Translations under genes and position numbers: made by a program
Shown here: piece after piece, positions 47,158-58,385 of the stretch
How positions within the stretch are numbered: position 1 is the first letter of the stretch
How the letters are laid out: each line of letters starts with the position of its first letter
NCBI RefSeq assembly: GCF_947179515.1
Contig: NC_067488.1
Span: forward strand, 33,943,842 to 34,007,841
Source of the DNA: Apodemus sylvaticus
Lineage: Eukaryota > Chordata > Mammalia > Rodentia > Muridae
Reading direction: 5' to 3'
Length of the DNA stretch: 64,000 nt
Notes under the pieces: generated by a model
What the model was told of the DNA's origin: nothing
The model's database searches: none
The model's input: the letters and a program-made list of their open reading frames with translations, nothing else

Positions 47158-47589
47158 CAGTTGATTTTATAGGTTAAGAGAATATCAAAATATGGAATGA
47201 ATACTTGATTATAGATGGAAAGGGATGATGTTAGCTATTCTGATCATATTTAACATTAGAAACAGTACTAATATATGGTCTAATTTAGTAAACATGGAAA
47301 ATCTATTTAAGGGAAAATGTATAACCACTGAAAATGATGGGTGTGAGGATTTTATTAGGCAATGTGGAAGATGATTTTATTATCATTTTTGGTTCAAAAG
47401 AGAGCTTCAGTATTACAAACAAAATATGAGCCAGGTTATAAATAAGGGTAGTTAGTCTTCCAGTTCACCCCTATGCACTACTGTTTTAAAGAAAAAGAAA
47501 CACAAACACAGCATTAAAGAAGTCGTTTTGACTTGAACACAAAGCTGCATTTGCATGAACTATGATCTTCTTTCTCAAAGAAGTTCCTT
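47158..47589. other. No recognised feature
   Basis: Unique-looking sequence. Confidence 0.5.
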
Positions 47590-47768
47590 TTTATTATGTT
47601 TTTAAATTATATGTGTGTAGGGCTGTATACACAGGTGTGTGTAGATGCCTGCTAAAGTGAAAGTAATCACAACGCCCTGGAGACTGGAATTACTGAAAGT
47701 TAGGAGCCACCCAAAATGGATGCTAAAAGCAACGTGCACTCTTAACCACTGAAGTATCTCTCCAGCTA
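47590..47768 (-). mobile_element. B3-type SINE, diverged
   Basis: ACACAGGTGTGTGTAGATGC and CAACGCCCTGGAGACTGGAA, then CACTCTTAACCACTGAAGTA and TCTCTCCAGC, run in reversed B3 order. Confidence 0.75.
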
Positions 47769-50047
47769 CAAGTGGGACCTTCGTTAGGCAGAGAAAAGCA
47801 CGAGGACAGCTGGTTACATTTGAAGCATCCTTGTGAAGCAGAGCTGGGCACTCTCTCATCCTCCCGAAGCAATTTTTAAATCTATTTGGGATTATTTAAC
47901 CCTACTCTCATGCTCAATTTAAAGAACTGTTCTTTAATTAAGTGATTAAAATTGCTTGGCTTAATTGGATTGTGAATTCTCAGTGTGGCAAGAAGCCAAT
48001 AGATGTTCTGGTTGTCAAGATATAAAGAGAAAAAAATTTGTCATGGAAACTATATCTTTTAAACTATGTTTCTTCACATTTAAACGAGAATTTCACGTTA
48101 TAAAAAGAAATTGAATGTTTTGGCTACTATCCAAAGACTTCAATATTTCAGTCAGAAAAGGGTCATCTAAAATAGCTTACAAAATTTAAACTAAACAGAC
48201 TATAAATTTAAAAATAAAAATTTCATTTAAACTATAGAACATATCAGTAACAGACATATCTGGGTGAGAATTACATTGATCTTGATAAGATAGAATACCA
48301 ATTGATCAATTTATGCCTTCTTATCTATCTCACCTATGTTTAAGATAGAAAATCAAATAATGTTGACTCTGAAATACAACATTGTCATTTACCAGATTCA
48401 AAATCAATTTCCTCGAGTTAAAATTTACATCAGTAAATGAAGTTTTAAGGAATTTAATATTTTAATCAATTATTAGGTAGCATTTCTATATAATGAATGT
48501 TATGTTGGACATTGATTCTTTGAGAGTTAAGTAAATTACCAGTCATTTGCTTTAAAAGTGATTAAAAAACAGATTGAAACAATGGAGAAAATTGAACTGG
48601 GAAGAAAAGGGAATACCATTATTTAGATGCCATGAATTCAGTGATAGAGTAGCATTGCTACAGGAACCTCCTCTGACAAGGAGAGATGAGGCCATCTACA
48701 GCAGAGCCACAGCGGATCCCTATTCATTGGAGGACAGAAGAATCCAAATGAAGAACCCTGACTTTGTTCAATCACCCCTAACAAAAAGACTTATTTATTG
48801 GCGGAGAGTTTGAACTAAAATTGACTAGAAGTACCGAGTGTCTGTTGCTCCTGGGGAAGTTTTACTAATACCCACAATGCAATGCATTGCAGTCACTAGA
48901 ACGTTCATCTCTAGGTAATGTGGTGAGGTACAGAATAAGATAAAGATATTGTAAAATCAAAGATGAATTATAATAATAATCAATAGAGGTTTGGAAGGGA
49001 TTTATGTTTCAATCACCAGTGTTCCGGTTAGACTTTTAAGTCAAAACTGTGACAGTGGGCTGAGTCTCAGTGACATGTTTTCACACACACTCTCTGTTGC
49101 TAAGCACCGTATAGAGGGAAAGAGAACACTGGCAGCATGCATGAGGTCTACCTTGTGATTTTCACAACTTATTATTTTGAAAGAGTGTCCTGATCACAAG
49201 AGGATACTGGGAAGTTAGATCAACACAAATGTGTTGGATTGAGAGTCCATGATTCCAAGACAGGAGAGATGAAGGGGCATTGGAAACTCAGAAGAGAAGA
49301 TGAGGTAGGAGAAAGGCTGAACAGATAGAAAGGCCATATATCTGAAGAGGGTCTCCTGGGCATATACTGGTCAGTATATGCAGTGAACAAGTCAAAGGAC
49401 TGGAAAATGTCAGCTGAGAGATAGAATAGTGACAGATCCTCCACACAGATTCTCCAGCCAGCCTGTAGAACTTCACTGGTTCAAGTGTATTGGGAAGAAT
49501 AACAAGACGGATGTATGGAACCTCATTAGTAAGAAATAATAAGTGTTAGACTAACCACTTCTCCAAAGTCACTTGCCAGGGTTAAAAGCAAGAAAATATT
49601 TTTGTACAAAAATAAAACAAAATCAAGCAAACAGAAACAAGAAGGAAATGATATCTAGCGTGCACAACATCCCAGAATAGAGATGGAGAATGGTTCTGGG
49701 AATAAATTGATAACATTATATTCATTAAGTTAATTCCAGAATGTGTGGGATACAACAGAATATTGAAAACATGCAGAAAATCAGGATATAATTCATACTG
49801 AAAAGAAACATCCTTCCATGTTAATGGACCTAAATAGGCACTGATGTAATGATTGTTATGAAAATTACTCACAGTTAATATTAACTACATTTCCTATAGT
49901 CCAGTGTAAGGATATTTCTTAGAAATATGGATGATGTATTCAAATACCAAATTGATGGTATAGAGACTAAGGCATCTAAAAATGAGATTAAAATTACATG
50001 AAAAATAAGGCAAAGATATACTTATTATTGTCAAAGGAAACTTTGTT
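47769..50047. other. About 2.3 kb without recognised features
   Basis: No transposon family recognised, the longest clean interval of the window. A 79-codon plus-strand frame (48574-48813) has mixed, protein-like composition but begins at a TTG codon and matches nothing I recognise. Cross-species conservation would show whether an exon or enhancer lies here. Confidence 0.5.
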
Positions 50048-50240
50048 ATAGTAGAAACTAGATGGCTCAGTGGGTAATAGTTGATTGTTTAGCAAGTATG
50101 AGGACATGAGTTCAAATTCACAAAACCCATGTAAAAATCCGAGCATTATTATGCATGCTTGTAACCCCAGGATCATGATGATGTGATTGAGTGAGTGTGT
50201 GTGTGTGTGGGGGGGTGTGCACGTGCACGCACATGTGTGC
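50048..50240 (+). mobile_element. B4/RSINE-like SINE
   Basis: AACTAGATGGCTCAGTGGGT (A box) and GGACATGAGTTCAAATTCAC (B box) followed by a diverged body and a TG-rich tail. Confidence 0.65.
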
Positions 50241-51746
50241 AGAAAGAACCTGAGAAATAAAATGCTATAAGTATTTACATCTAATGTGATATGCATTTTA
50301 CTTGATTCCTTAAAGAAGAAGAGCAAAAGAAAAAAATTAAAACCTTGATATACAGTTTAGATTTTCCCAAACAGGAAAAGTGGAAACCTGCAGATCCAAA
50401 GATCTCAATGGACCCTTTTTATAGAAACAGTAAGAAAAGAAGCAACTGCACCTCAGGGAGACTTCGGAAATATTTTCCATGAGTTTCTCCTGTATCTCAG
50501 CAGATTCTGGGTCTGGATCTAGAATGGAACTTGCATGAACCATCTGCATGGAAATCGTCATTCCATCTTTAATCAACTTCCCTGTCAGACTGTGTCAGTG
50601 ACTCTGTGTCTGTGTAATTTCAAAGTGCCAGAAATAAAGCCTATATATACTTTTTGCAAAATCTTTACTTTTCCTTTAAGAAGACTGAAGCCATGCCAGT
50701 GTCCACCACTTCCTAATTTCAGGCTGAACACCCAAGTCACCCTCCAGATTCACATGGCTCTTCAGAGCTCGGGTTTGTAGATTCCCAGCAGTCAATCAAT
50801 GGGCATCTCAATCCAGTCCTACCCCTTTGAACTGTCTGGGAGTCTCCCACATCACAGGCAAGGACGTGACTTGAGGACAAACTTGGTGGTGGTTCTTTTT
50901 AGAATAAGAAAATGAAGCACAAAATATGAATTAAAAAACTGAATGAGCCCACAACCCTGGAAACTTTGGCAGTTGCAGGGATATAGACAGAATTAGACAG
51001 TCTAAGTATATGTCAAATTTAAGAACTGCAGGCTTCCAACTGACAACAGTTCAGGCTTGAAAAGAGGTACTCCAAGAGGTTACATGAAGTGGGCCAACTC
51101 CCAGATGCACTGACTTGTTAAAAGGTTCCTGGGGCATATGCTGTTGCATGATGAGAAGCTTAAGACAAGTGTTCAGAAGCTTACGTGCTTTTTACTGGTC
51201 CGGAGGCAGAGAAACATCCTTGATTTCGCCTCCTTCCAGAGTCCCATCTTCCTTAGCCCCCTGAGTCAAGAGACTCTTATCTAACTCAGAGTTCTGTTTA
51301 TTTGTTATATCAAGTACTTTGCTCCTCTCTGATGCTCCTGAGTTGGATTTCAGTTTTCTGATTTGGTTTAGAATTTGTTTTGTATTTCTGTCTGACAGAG
51401 ACGCAGGGGTTTTACTCTAATGGGTCGACTTGATTCTTGAATATATTACTTTATGGACAGGTTAAAACTTAACTTCTTGGGTTAGACACATCCTTGGTTT
51501 GCCTTGAAACTTGTTCCAGGCTGGAGTTCAGCACTCAGACCTCCAGTCTTGCTCCCAGGTTCCAGTTGTGTGACCTGCTTAAAGAAGGATGACTGTGGAA
51601 GGCATGCTGAGACAGGGCGAGGAACACAAAGAAGTCCCATCTTTAGAAGGCTACTGTTACCTTGACCAATAACCTTGAGAAAATTAGTTAATGCTTTACT
51701 CAGCTACAAAAAGGGCCTTACCTTTCCAAAAAACAAAGGAAAACAA
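50241..51746. other. No recognised feature
   Basis: Unique-looking. An 81-codon frame (50535-50780) includes an AATAAAG but shows no domain or splice context. Confidence 0.5.
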
Positions 51747-51889
51747 AAGCCGCGTGGGGGTGGTAAATACCTTCAATCCCAGCACTTGGCAGGCAGAGGC
51801 AGTCGGATTTCTGAGTTCGAGGCCAGTCTGGTCTACAGAGTGAGTTCCAGGACAGCCAGGGCTACACAGAGAAACCCTGTCTTGAAAAT
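51747..51889 (+). mobile_element. B1 SINE lacking its A tail
   Basis: Complete B1 order from CGCGTGGGGGTGGTAAATAC through GAGTTCGAGGCCAGTCTGGT to CCCTGTCTTG. Instead of an A tail, reversed L1 sequence begins at once, so the L1 probably entered the B1 tail. Confidence 0.93.
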
Positions 51890-51982
51890 TCGATATATTC
51901 TTTATTTACATTTCAAATGATTTCCCCTTTCCTGGATCCCCCCTCCACAAAAGTCCCATAAGCCCTCTTCCCAACCCCTGTT

Positions 51983-52032
51983 AAAAACAAAACAAAACAA
52001 AACAAAACAAAACAAAACAAACAAAAAAAAAA
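51983..52032 (+). repeat. (AAAAC)n tract inside L1 3' UTR
   Basis: Seven AAAAC units and an A10 run replace about 15 bases of the normal L1 3' UTR text. Units of this type are common in B1 tails, and a tailless B1 sits 95 bases to the left. Confidence 0.95.
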
Positions 52033-52215
52033 CCTTCCCGCTTCCCTGTCCTGGTACTCCCCTACACTGCTGCACTGAGCCTTTCCAGGACCAGGGTCCA
52101 CTCCTTCCTTCTTCTTGGGCATCATTTGATATGTGAATTGTTTCTTGGGTATTCTGAGCTTCTGGGTTAATATTCGCTTATCAGTTAATGTAACCAGAAC
52201 CATATGTGTTCTTTT

Positions 52216-52453
52216 TTTTTTTTTATTCGATATAATTTATTTACATTTCAAATGATTTCCCCTTTTCTAGCCCCCCCCCACTCCCCGAAAGTCCCGTAAG
52301 CCCCCTTCTCTTCCCCTGTCCTCCCTCCCACCCCTTCCCAGTTCCCCGTTCTGGTTTTGCCAAATACTGTTTCACTGAGTCTTTCCAGAACCAGGGACCA
52401 CTCCTGCCTTCTTCTTGTATCTCATTTGATGTGTGGATTATGTTTTGGGTATT
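52216..52453 (-). mobile_element. 238-bp L1 3' UTR insertion with perfect 14-bp TSD
   Basis: T-run, then TTCGATATAATTTATTTACA and the marker GGTTTTGCCAAATACTGTTT. ATATGTGTTCTTTT at 52202-52215 and 52454-52467 flanks it and is host L1 sequence. Same subfamily and almost the same truncation point as the copy at 39007-39229. Confidence 0.95.
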
Positions 52454-52467
52454 ATATGTGTTCTTTT

Positions 52468-53020
52468 GTGATTGGGTCACCTCATTCAGGATGGCATTCT
52501 CTAGTTCCACCCAGTTGCCTAAGAATTTCATCAATTCATTGTTTTTAATAGCTGAGCAGTATTCCATAGGGTAAATATACCACATTTTCTATGGCCATTC
52601 CTCCGTTGAGGGTCATCTGGGTTCTTTCCAGCATCTGGCTATTATAAATAGGACTTTTATGAACATAGTGGAACATGTATCCTTATTACATGCTAGAGAA
52701 TTCTCTGGATATATGACCAGGAGTGGTATAGCGGGGTCTTCTGGCAGTATCATGCCCATTTTTTTGAGGAACTGCCAGACTGATTTCCAGTGTGGTTGCA
52801 CCAATTTGCAACCCCATCAGCAGTGGAGGAGTATTCCTCTTTCTCCACATCCTCGGCAGCACCTATTTTCTCCTGAGTTTTTGATCTTAGCCATTCTGAC
52901 TGGTTTGAGGTGAAATCTCAGGGTTGTTTTGATTTGTATTTTCCTGATGGCTAAGGATGTTTAACATTTCTTTAGGTCCTTCTCAGGCATTTGATATTCC
53001 TCTTTGTTTAGCTCTGTACC
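52468..53020 (-). pseudogene. L1 ORF2 C-terminal remnant
   Basis: Frames contain HWKSVWQFLKKMGM, EDPAIPLLVIYPE and MWYIYPMEYCSAIKNNE. The last frame reads on through the TSD into the nested L1. Frame-shifted and interrupted; not functional. Confidence 0.9.
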
Positions 53021-53041
53021 CATTTTAAATTTTTTTTAAAT

Positions 53042-53924
53042 TTATACATTTTTTTTATTGAATAGGGATGTAAAAACACTTTATGATAAAATTAAAGATT
53101 TACATGGAGAATGTTTCAGATAAAATAGAAGAGATACATAGAAAAACATGTTAAAATTGACAATTTTCATGGAAAATTAAAGAATAAAGTGGTAGACATG
53201 TAAAACATTGCTAAATTAATGGAAATATGAAATGTTAAATAGAAACATTTTATGATAGAATTGAAGATTTACATAGAAAATATTTCTAATAAAACTGTAA
53301 AAAATGTAGAAAAACATGTTAGAATTGAAGATTAGCATGGAAAATTTTATATAGATATAATAATGGTAAGCATAAAAATATTCCTAAGCTGATTGAAAGT
53401 AGAATTATAAATAGTTTCTGATAAGCTTGAAGATTTAAATGGAAAATATTTCTGATAAAATTGAAGAAATCTATTGAAAACATGTTAAAATTAAAGATTA
53501 TGTAAATTATAGACATAAAATGATAAGCATGAAGATAATTCTAATTTGATTGAAGATGGAATTATAAACATTTTGAGTTAAACTTGAATATTTACATGGA
53601 AAATATTTCTGGTAAAATTTAAGAGATATATAGACAGATGTTAAAATTGACTATTTCGTGGAAAATTTTACATATAAAATGGTAGATATAAAACCTTTTT
53701 CTAAATTAATTGAAGGTGTAATTAGAAACATATGTGATAAAATCAAATATTTACACTGAAAACATTTCTGATAAAATACAGGAAGTATATAGAAAGATTA
53801 AAATTGAAGATTATTATGAAAGATAATGCAGATAAAATGGTAGATATAAAAATACTAAATTAATTAAAAGGGGAATTACAAACATTTTCTGATAAAATTG
53901 CATATTTACATGAGAAATATTTCT
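53042..53924 (-). repeat. AT-rich tandem array, copy 2
   Basis: Read on the minus strand, units carry the same private variants in the same order as 1015-1837: an AGAAAAAGGTTTTATATCTA unit, a GAATTATCTTCATGCTTATC unit, a GGAATATTTTTATGCTTACC unit and a TTAGCAATGTTTTACATGTC unit. It has one clear extra partial unit next to ORF2. The end reads CCCTATTCAATAAAAAAAAT. Confidence 0.88.
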
Positions 53925-54099
53925 GTTAGTCTATGTCTGATTGGGGAGTTGAGTCTATTGTTGTTAAGAGATATTAAGGAAGAGTGATTGTTGCTTCCTG
54001 TTATTTTTGATGTTATTTTTACATTTGTGTGGGTATTTTCTTTTGGGTTTGTTGGAAGAAGATTACTTTCTTGCATTCTTTAGGGTTTAGTTTCCCTCC

Positions 54100-55000
54100 T
54101 TGTGTAGTCATTTTCCATCTATTATCCTTTGTAGGGCTAGATTTGTAAACAGATATTGTGTAAATTTCATTTTATCATGGAATATCTTGGTTTCTCCTAT
54201 GATGATTGAGAGTTTTGCTGGGTATAGTAGTCTGGGCTGGCATTTGTGTTCTCTTAGGATCTGCATGAGGTCTGCCCATGATCTAGCTTTCATTGTCTCT
54301 GGTGATAAGTCTGGTGTAATTCTGATATGTCTGTCTTTATAAGTTACTTGCCCTTTTTTCCTTACTGCTTTTAATATTCTTTCTTTGTTTAGTGAATTTG
54401 GTGTTTTGATTATTATGTGCTGGGAGAAGTTTCTGTTCTGGTCCTGTCTGTTTGGAGTTCTGTGGGCTTCTTGTATGTTCATGGGCATCTCTTTCTCTAG
54501 GTTAGGGAAGTTTTCTCTATAATATTGTTGAAGACATTTACTGGCCCTTTACATTGTAAATCTTTGTTCTCCTGTATACCTATAATCCCTAGGTTTGGTC
54601 TTCTCATTGTGTCCTGGAGTTCCTGGATAGTTTGGATTACCTGCTTTATGCATTTTGCTTTCTTTGACTATTGAGTCAATGTTTTCAATGGTATCTTGAG
54701 CACCTGAGGTTCTTTCTTCTATCTCTTGTATTCTGTTGTTGATGCTTGCATCTATGACTCCTGAATTCTTTCCAAGGTTTTCTATCTCCAGAGATGTCTC
54801 ACTTTGTGATTTCTTTATTGTTTCTACTTCCACTTTTAGATCCTTGATGGTTTTGTTCAGTTCCTTCACTTGATTGGTTGTGTTTTCCTGTAATTCTTTA
54901 AGGGATTTTTGTGTTTCCTCTTTAAGGGCTTTTATCTGCTGACTGATGTTCTTCTCTAGTTCTTTTTTTTTTTCTTTTATTTTTTAAGGGATTTATTTAA
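54100..55000 (-). pseudogene. L1 ORF1 of the HAL1-like element, broken
   Basis: The C-terminal 126 codons (54488-54108) remain open and include KNLQ-type RRM/CTD text such as HIIIKTPNSLNKERILKAVR and MKARSWADLMQILREHKCQP. The coiled-coil part (54869-54549, INNRIQEIEER) is separated by a frameshift near 54650. ORF1p is the RNA-binding trimer of L1. The element could have used it when young; now it is inactive. Confidence 0.87.
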
Positions 55001-55169
55001 GTTTTTCTTGAAGCCCTCGATCAGCATCATGAGGTACAATTTTAAATTCAACTCTTGCTTTTCCGGTGTGTTGGGGTATCCGGAACTTGCTGTGGTGGGA
55101 TAATTGGGTTCTGCTGTTGCCATGTGGCCTTGGTTTCTGGTGGTAGGATTCTTGTGCTTGCCTTTCACT

Positions 55170-55552
55170 ATCTGGTTTTCTCTGGTGCTAGTTGGTACTG
55201 TTGTCTCTGGCTGAGGTTGTTCCTCCTGTGACCCTGTAAGCCTCTGTCCTTACTACTCTGAGCATAGAAGTGAAAACACTGATGGGAGATCACTCTCTCC
55301 TGGCAGGCTATGCACAGAAGACACTGGAGTTTCCCAGATCCTTGGTGCAGATAGTGGCGGGAAGACTTCTGTCTCAGCTGCTCCACTGATCTTACGCCCT
55401 GTGTGCTCCTAGCTGTTCCTCTTCAGAAGAAGTTGGTGATCTCACCTCTGTGCTCAGAACTAGAAGTGCTGCTGGGAGATTACTCTCTCCTGGCAGGCTG
55501 TGCACAGGAGGCTGTGGAGTCTCCCACTCCCTGGTGCCAATGACAGCAGGGT
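55170..55552 (-). promoter_or_regulatory. L1-type 5' UTR with two tandem monomers
   Basis: CTCTCTCCTGGCAGGCT occurs at 55293 and 55483, a 190-base period, with matching flanks (GGGAGATCACTCTCTCC / GGGAGATTACTCTCTCC, GTGCTCAGAACTAGAAG / ATGCTCAGAGTAGTAAG-like on the other strand). Known: murine L1 promoters are arrays of about 200-bp monomers. Inference: this gave the element its own Pol II promoter. Confidence 0.7.
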
Positions 55553-55610
55553 ATACCCCATTTTTAACAGGGTTATTTCGATCTCTAGGGTCTCTTTGTA
55601 CTAAGCTCAA

Positions 55611-55945
55611 GTCCAAGTAGATCAAGGACCTCTACATAAAACCAAATGCACTGAAACTAATAGAAAAGAAACTGGGGAAGACCCTTGAGCACATGGCCAC
55701 AAGGGAAAATTTCCTGAGCAGAACACCAATAGCTTATGCTCTAAGATCAAGAATTGACAAATGGGACCTCATAAAATTACTAACTTTCTGTAAAGCAAAG
55801 GACATTGTCAAAAGGACAAAATGGCAACCAACAAATTGGGAAAAGATCTTTACCAACCTTAAATTCAACAGAGGCTAATATCCAATATATATAATATCCA
55901 AAGAACTCAAGAAGGTAGACTCCAAAGAGCCAAATAACTCTATTT
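55611..55945 (+). pseudogene. L1 ORF2 segment, inverted 5' part
   Basis: Plus-strand text reads LSRTPIAYALRSRIDKWDLI, then FCKAKDIVKRTKWQPTNWEKI, matching ORF2 upstream of the C-terminal region. It joins minus-strand ORF2 at about 55610. Confidence 0.85.
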
Positions 55946-55950
55946 TTTTT

Positions 55951-56345
55951 TAAGATTCTAATTTAACTAGTTTTCTTTTCTTTCCCTGCTTCCAAACTCT
56001 CCCAGGTACCACCTCTCTGCTCTCCTTAAAATCAATAGCCTATTTTTTTCATTAAGGATTATTATCCCAATGGATACCTGTACCAAACAGTTCTCTGCTT
56101 AAGACATGGGGGGTGGAAATATTGTAAGAGCCAGAGGATTAGGGAGATTGCTGTGAAATTGTGTCTCCTAGAAAAGTAACATATTTTATATGTAACATAA
56201 TATGCTAAAAAAGTAACATATTTTATAATTTTATAATTATAAAATCTGACCAGCATGACTACCCAAACATGTGTTGAACAAGAATGACAGACATAGAGAT
56301 GTCAACCTAATTAGGAAAAAACCCAAGCAGTGATCCTTCCACAGA
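55951..56345 (+). mobile_element. Old L1 (Lx-type) 3' UTR, diverged
   Basis: GTAAGAGCCAGAGGATTAGG and GAGATTGCTGTGAAATTGTG, then ATGTCAACCTAATTAGG and CCCAAGCAGTGATCCTTCCA, follow the order of an old L1 3' UTR. An internal AT-rich duplication (AAGTAACATATTTTATA, twice near 56176-56230) breaks it. Confidence 0.6.
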
Positions 56346-58104
56346 AGAGGGGACACCAATCAGCACATCATAATGTCTTCTGGTTCTTTACTATTTACTT
56401 TAATATATATGAATAAAATATACATGAATATTCATATATATGAATAAAATATACCAATATATGTATGAATAAAAATATCAAAAGATGAAAAAAGCAGAGT
56501 TCTGATTTAATGATGGGTAATGGTAAAAGGAATTCTTCTAGAATTTCAGCAGCTGTAGCCCTTTGTCTCTGTGGTATTCTCTAAGCTACTTCTGCAGAAT
56601 GTTAAATGCCACAGAACAGAATTTGGAAGCCATGAGATGATGCATCAGATTCGTCTGCATGTAAAGTCAGGAGCCTGATTTCTCCTTAATAATGTCCCAG
56701 ATCCTCATAGTTTTTGAAATTGTCATAAAATTTTACATATCATATTTTTATGTAAGCTCATGAGTACAGCATGATTGAATGAGTTTATGACTGGGTTTCA
56801 GCCAAAGCCATGGCCTACATAAGTTATTGAGGCCTTGGTCAAGCCACATAAGCCTTGTAAAGTTAGTATCTCCAGTTAGAGGCTTTGCAAGGTCTTTTTC
56901 AGATTGCTTATGTTAGAAACTATGCTTCTCTGACCTAAGCTTCCCTGTCAACTAGCAGCTTTTCTGAAATGACAACTTTGTGGAATAAATTATGTCATAA
57001 TGAGTGGGCGAGTAGTGTGTGCCCTCACAGCCAGAACACATTTGAGTGTGTTTGCAAATATACTAACTTCACATTCCTCTTTGTGAGGTCCCATTTGTCT
57101 TTTGGCATCTTGATGAATAAATCAATTCCAAACCAATTTGGAACAGGCAAAATATGTTATTATGAGATATTTGTTTTCTGAAACAATTGTAGTCATGAAG
57201 TCTCTTTTTAATCTATCCCCTCCTTCACTTCTTTTAGCCTGTTTTTTCCTTTTTATTTTTTGAATAGTTATTAGAAAGGGCAAGTTGAGGATAACATGGA
57301 TTCACAGAGTTTGAAGCATAAAGATGTGAAAGTTGACATCTACAAAGCAAACCGGGAGAAAAAAAAAGGCAGGGCAATAGCTAGAAAATCACCAGCAGAA
57401 ACAAAAATTCCTCTTTACATTCTCCTGTCATCAAACTCTCAAACCAAAAATAGCCATTATGCCAGCTCCAGATGGAGAAAGAATGGTCCGTTTGCCATCT
57501 GCTGAGACAGAATGGAGCACACAAACTGTGATTTAAAGTCATCAGAAATAGAATTAAATAACGTATGTCAGAATTAAGGGAATCGCTACACAATCTTTGC
57601 TGAGACCATGGGGTGCCTCTCTATGGGTGTGTGTCATTCACAGAGTAAAAACTAAATCCTTTGATTATTAGGCAACAAAGTGGGGTACACTTAGGGACAA
57701 TGAACAGAAGAATTAAGGTGACAATCATAGCTTACTGAATAGGAGCAGGAGGGGAATTGTTGCTTGCCCCAAAACATTGGGTGCTTTTATTTATTTATTT
57801 ATTATTATTATTATTATTATGTTTTTTGAAGGGCTCTAAACACAGACCTTTTCTACTAAAGCTTTACAGTTCAGAGGATGCTGGTGTTACATTTTATTAG
57901 AAAATAAGGACCACTTCAGGAAGTCAGATGAGGAAAACACTGCTGAAGAACTGTTCTTGGGATTCTGTACTCAAGCTCATTCTCCTGGGGGCTGGAGAGA
58001 GAAGCAAAGATTCCATCACTATCCTCCCATCTGTCAGGGTTGTATGCTTAGGAAGTCACAGCAGGTTTGCCATCAGACAGATTTAGTGATTTCTCTTTCC
58101 TGTT
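56346..58104. other. No recognised feature apart from simple repeats
   Basis: AT-rich; 56400-56470 is a degenerate ATATGAATAAAAT tract and 57786-57820 is (TTTA)/(TTA). No exon recognised. Confidence 0.5.
57786..57820 (+). repeat. (TTTA)n(TTA)n microsatellite
   Basis: TTTATTTATTTATTT then ATT triplets. Confidence 0.95.
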
Positions 58105-58385
58105 TGCATTGACAGGGTTGACTTGGATATGCTTCTTTACCCGTTGGGTCTCAGGTGTCCTCAACTATAAGATAATCATTGCAAAAATATGGAGAAGGCC
58201 AACAAGTGCCAGATGCTGTTGTAATTACTTTATATAGATTAACCCATTTAATTCTAACATCAACCCTAGAAAGATGGCCCTGAATTAGCCCCATTTTTGC
58301 AAATGAGATCAGTCACAGAGAGAATAAGTCTCTTCCCCAAGACCTCATAGCTAATACAGGTTGGCAAAGTGAGCCATGAAAGTTG
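58105..58385 (-). mobile_element. MIR SINE (clear minus part, possible plus part)
   Basis: 58205-58385 reads GTGCCAGATGCTGTTGTAAT, ACCCATTTAATTCTAACATC and AGCCCCATTTTTGCAAATGA, the reversed MIR, rather well kept. 58120-58185 (GGGTCTCAGGTGTCCTCAAC) might be a second, plus-oriented MIR core. Confidence 0.7.

Larger units (their letters stand above)
53029..55553 (-). mobile_element. HAL1-like L1 derivative, copy 2, full length with TSD
   Basis: On the minus strand from 55553: two promoter-like monomers, a leader, ORF1, the ORF1-ORF2 spacer, about 80 bases of ORF2, then the five-unit AT-rich array, an AATAAA and an A-rich tail. The near-identical TACCCATTTTAA (53017-53028) and TACCCCATTTTTAA (55554-55567) flank it; they differ only in homopolymer length. 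Inference: the ORF1-array chimera was transcribed and inserted whole by L1 machinery. It could not move by itself because no ORF2 is present. Confidence 0.85.
51890..55950 (-). mobile_element. L1 with inverted 5' segment, hosting two nested insertions
   Basis: Minus-strand 3' UTR (51890-52200) and ORF2 C-terminal part (52468-53028) resume at 55554-55605 after the nested HAL1-like element. At about 55610 the orientation flips: 55611-55945 is plus-strand ORF2 that lies just upstream of, and slightly overlaps, the ORF2 position reached from the other side. Known: twin priming during L1 insertion leaves a 5' inversion with a small overlap or deletion at the joint. Inference: this is one 5'-inverted L1. 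Two unrelated fragments are the alternative. Confidence 0.75.

Noticed and set aside
48574..48813. 79-codon frame in the longest repeat-free interval
   Set aside because: Begins at TTG, has no recognised similarity and no visible splice or polyadenylation context; kept only as a point for conservation testing.
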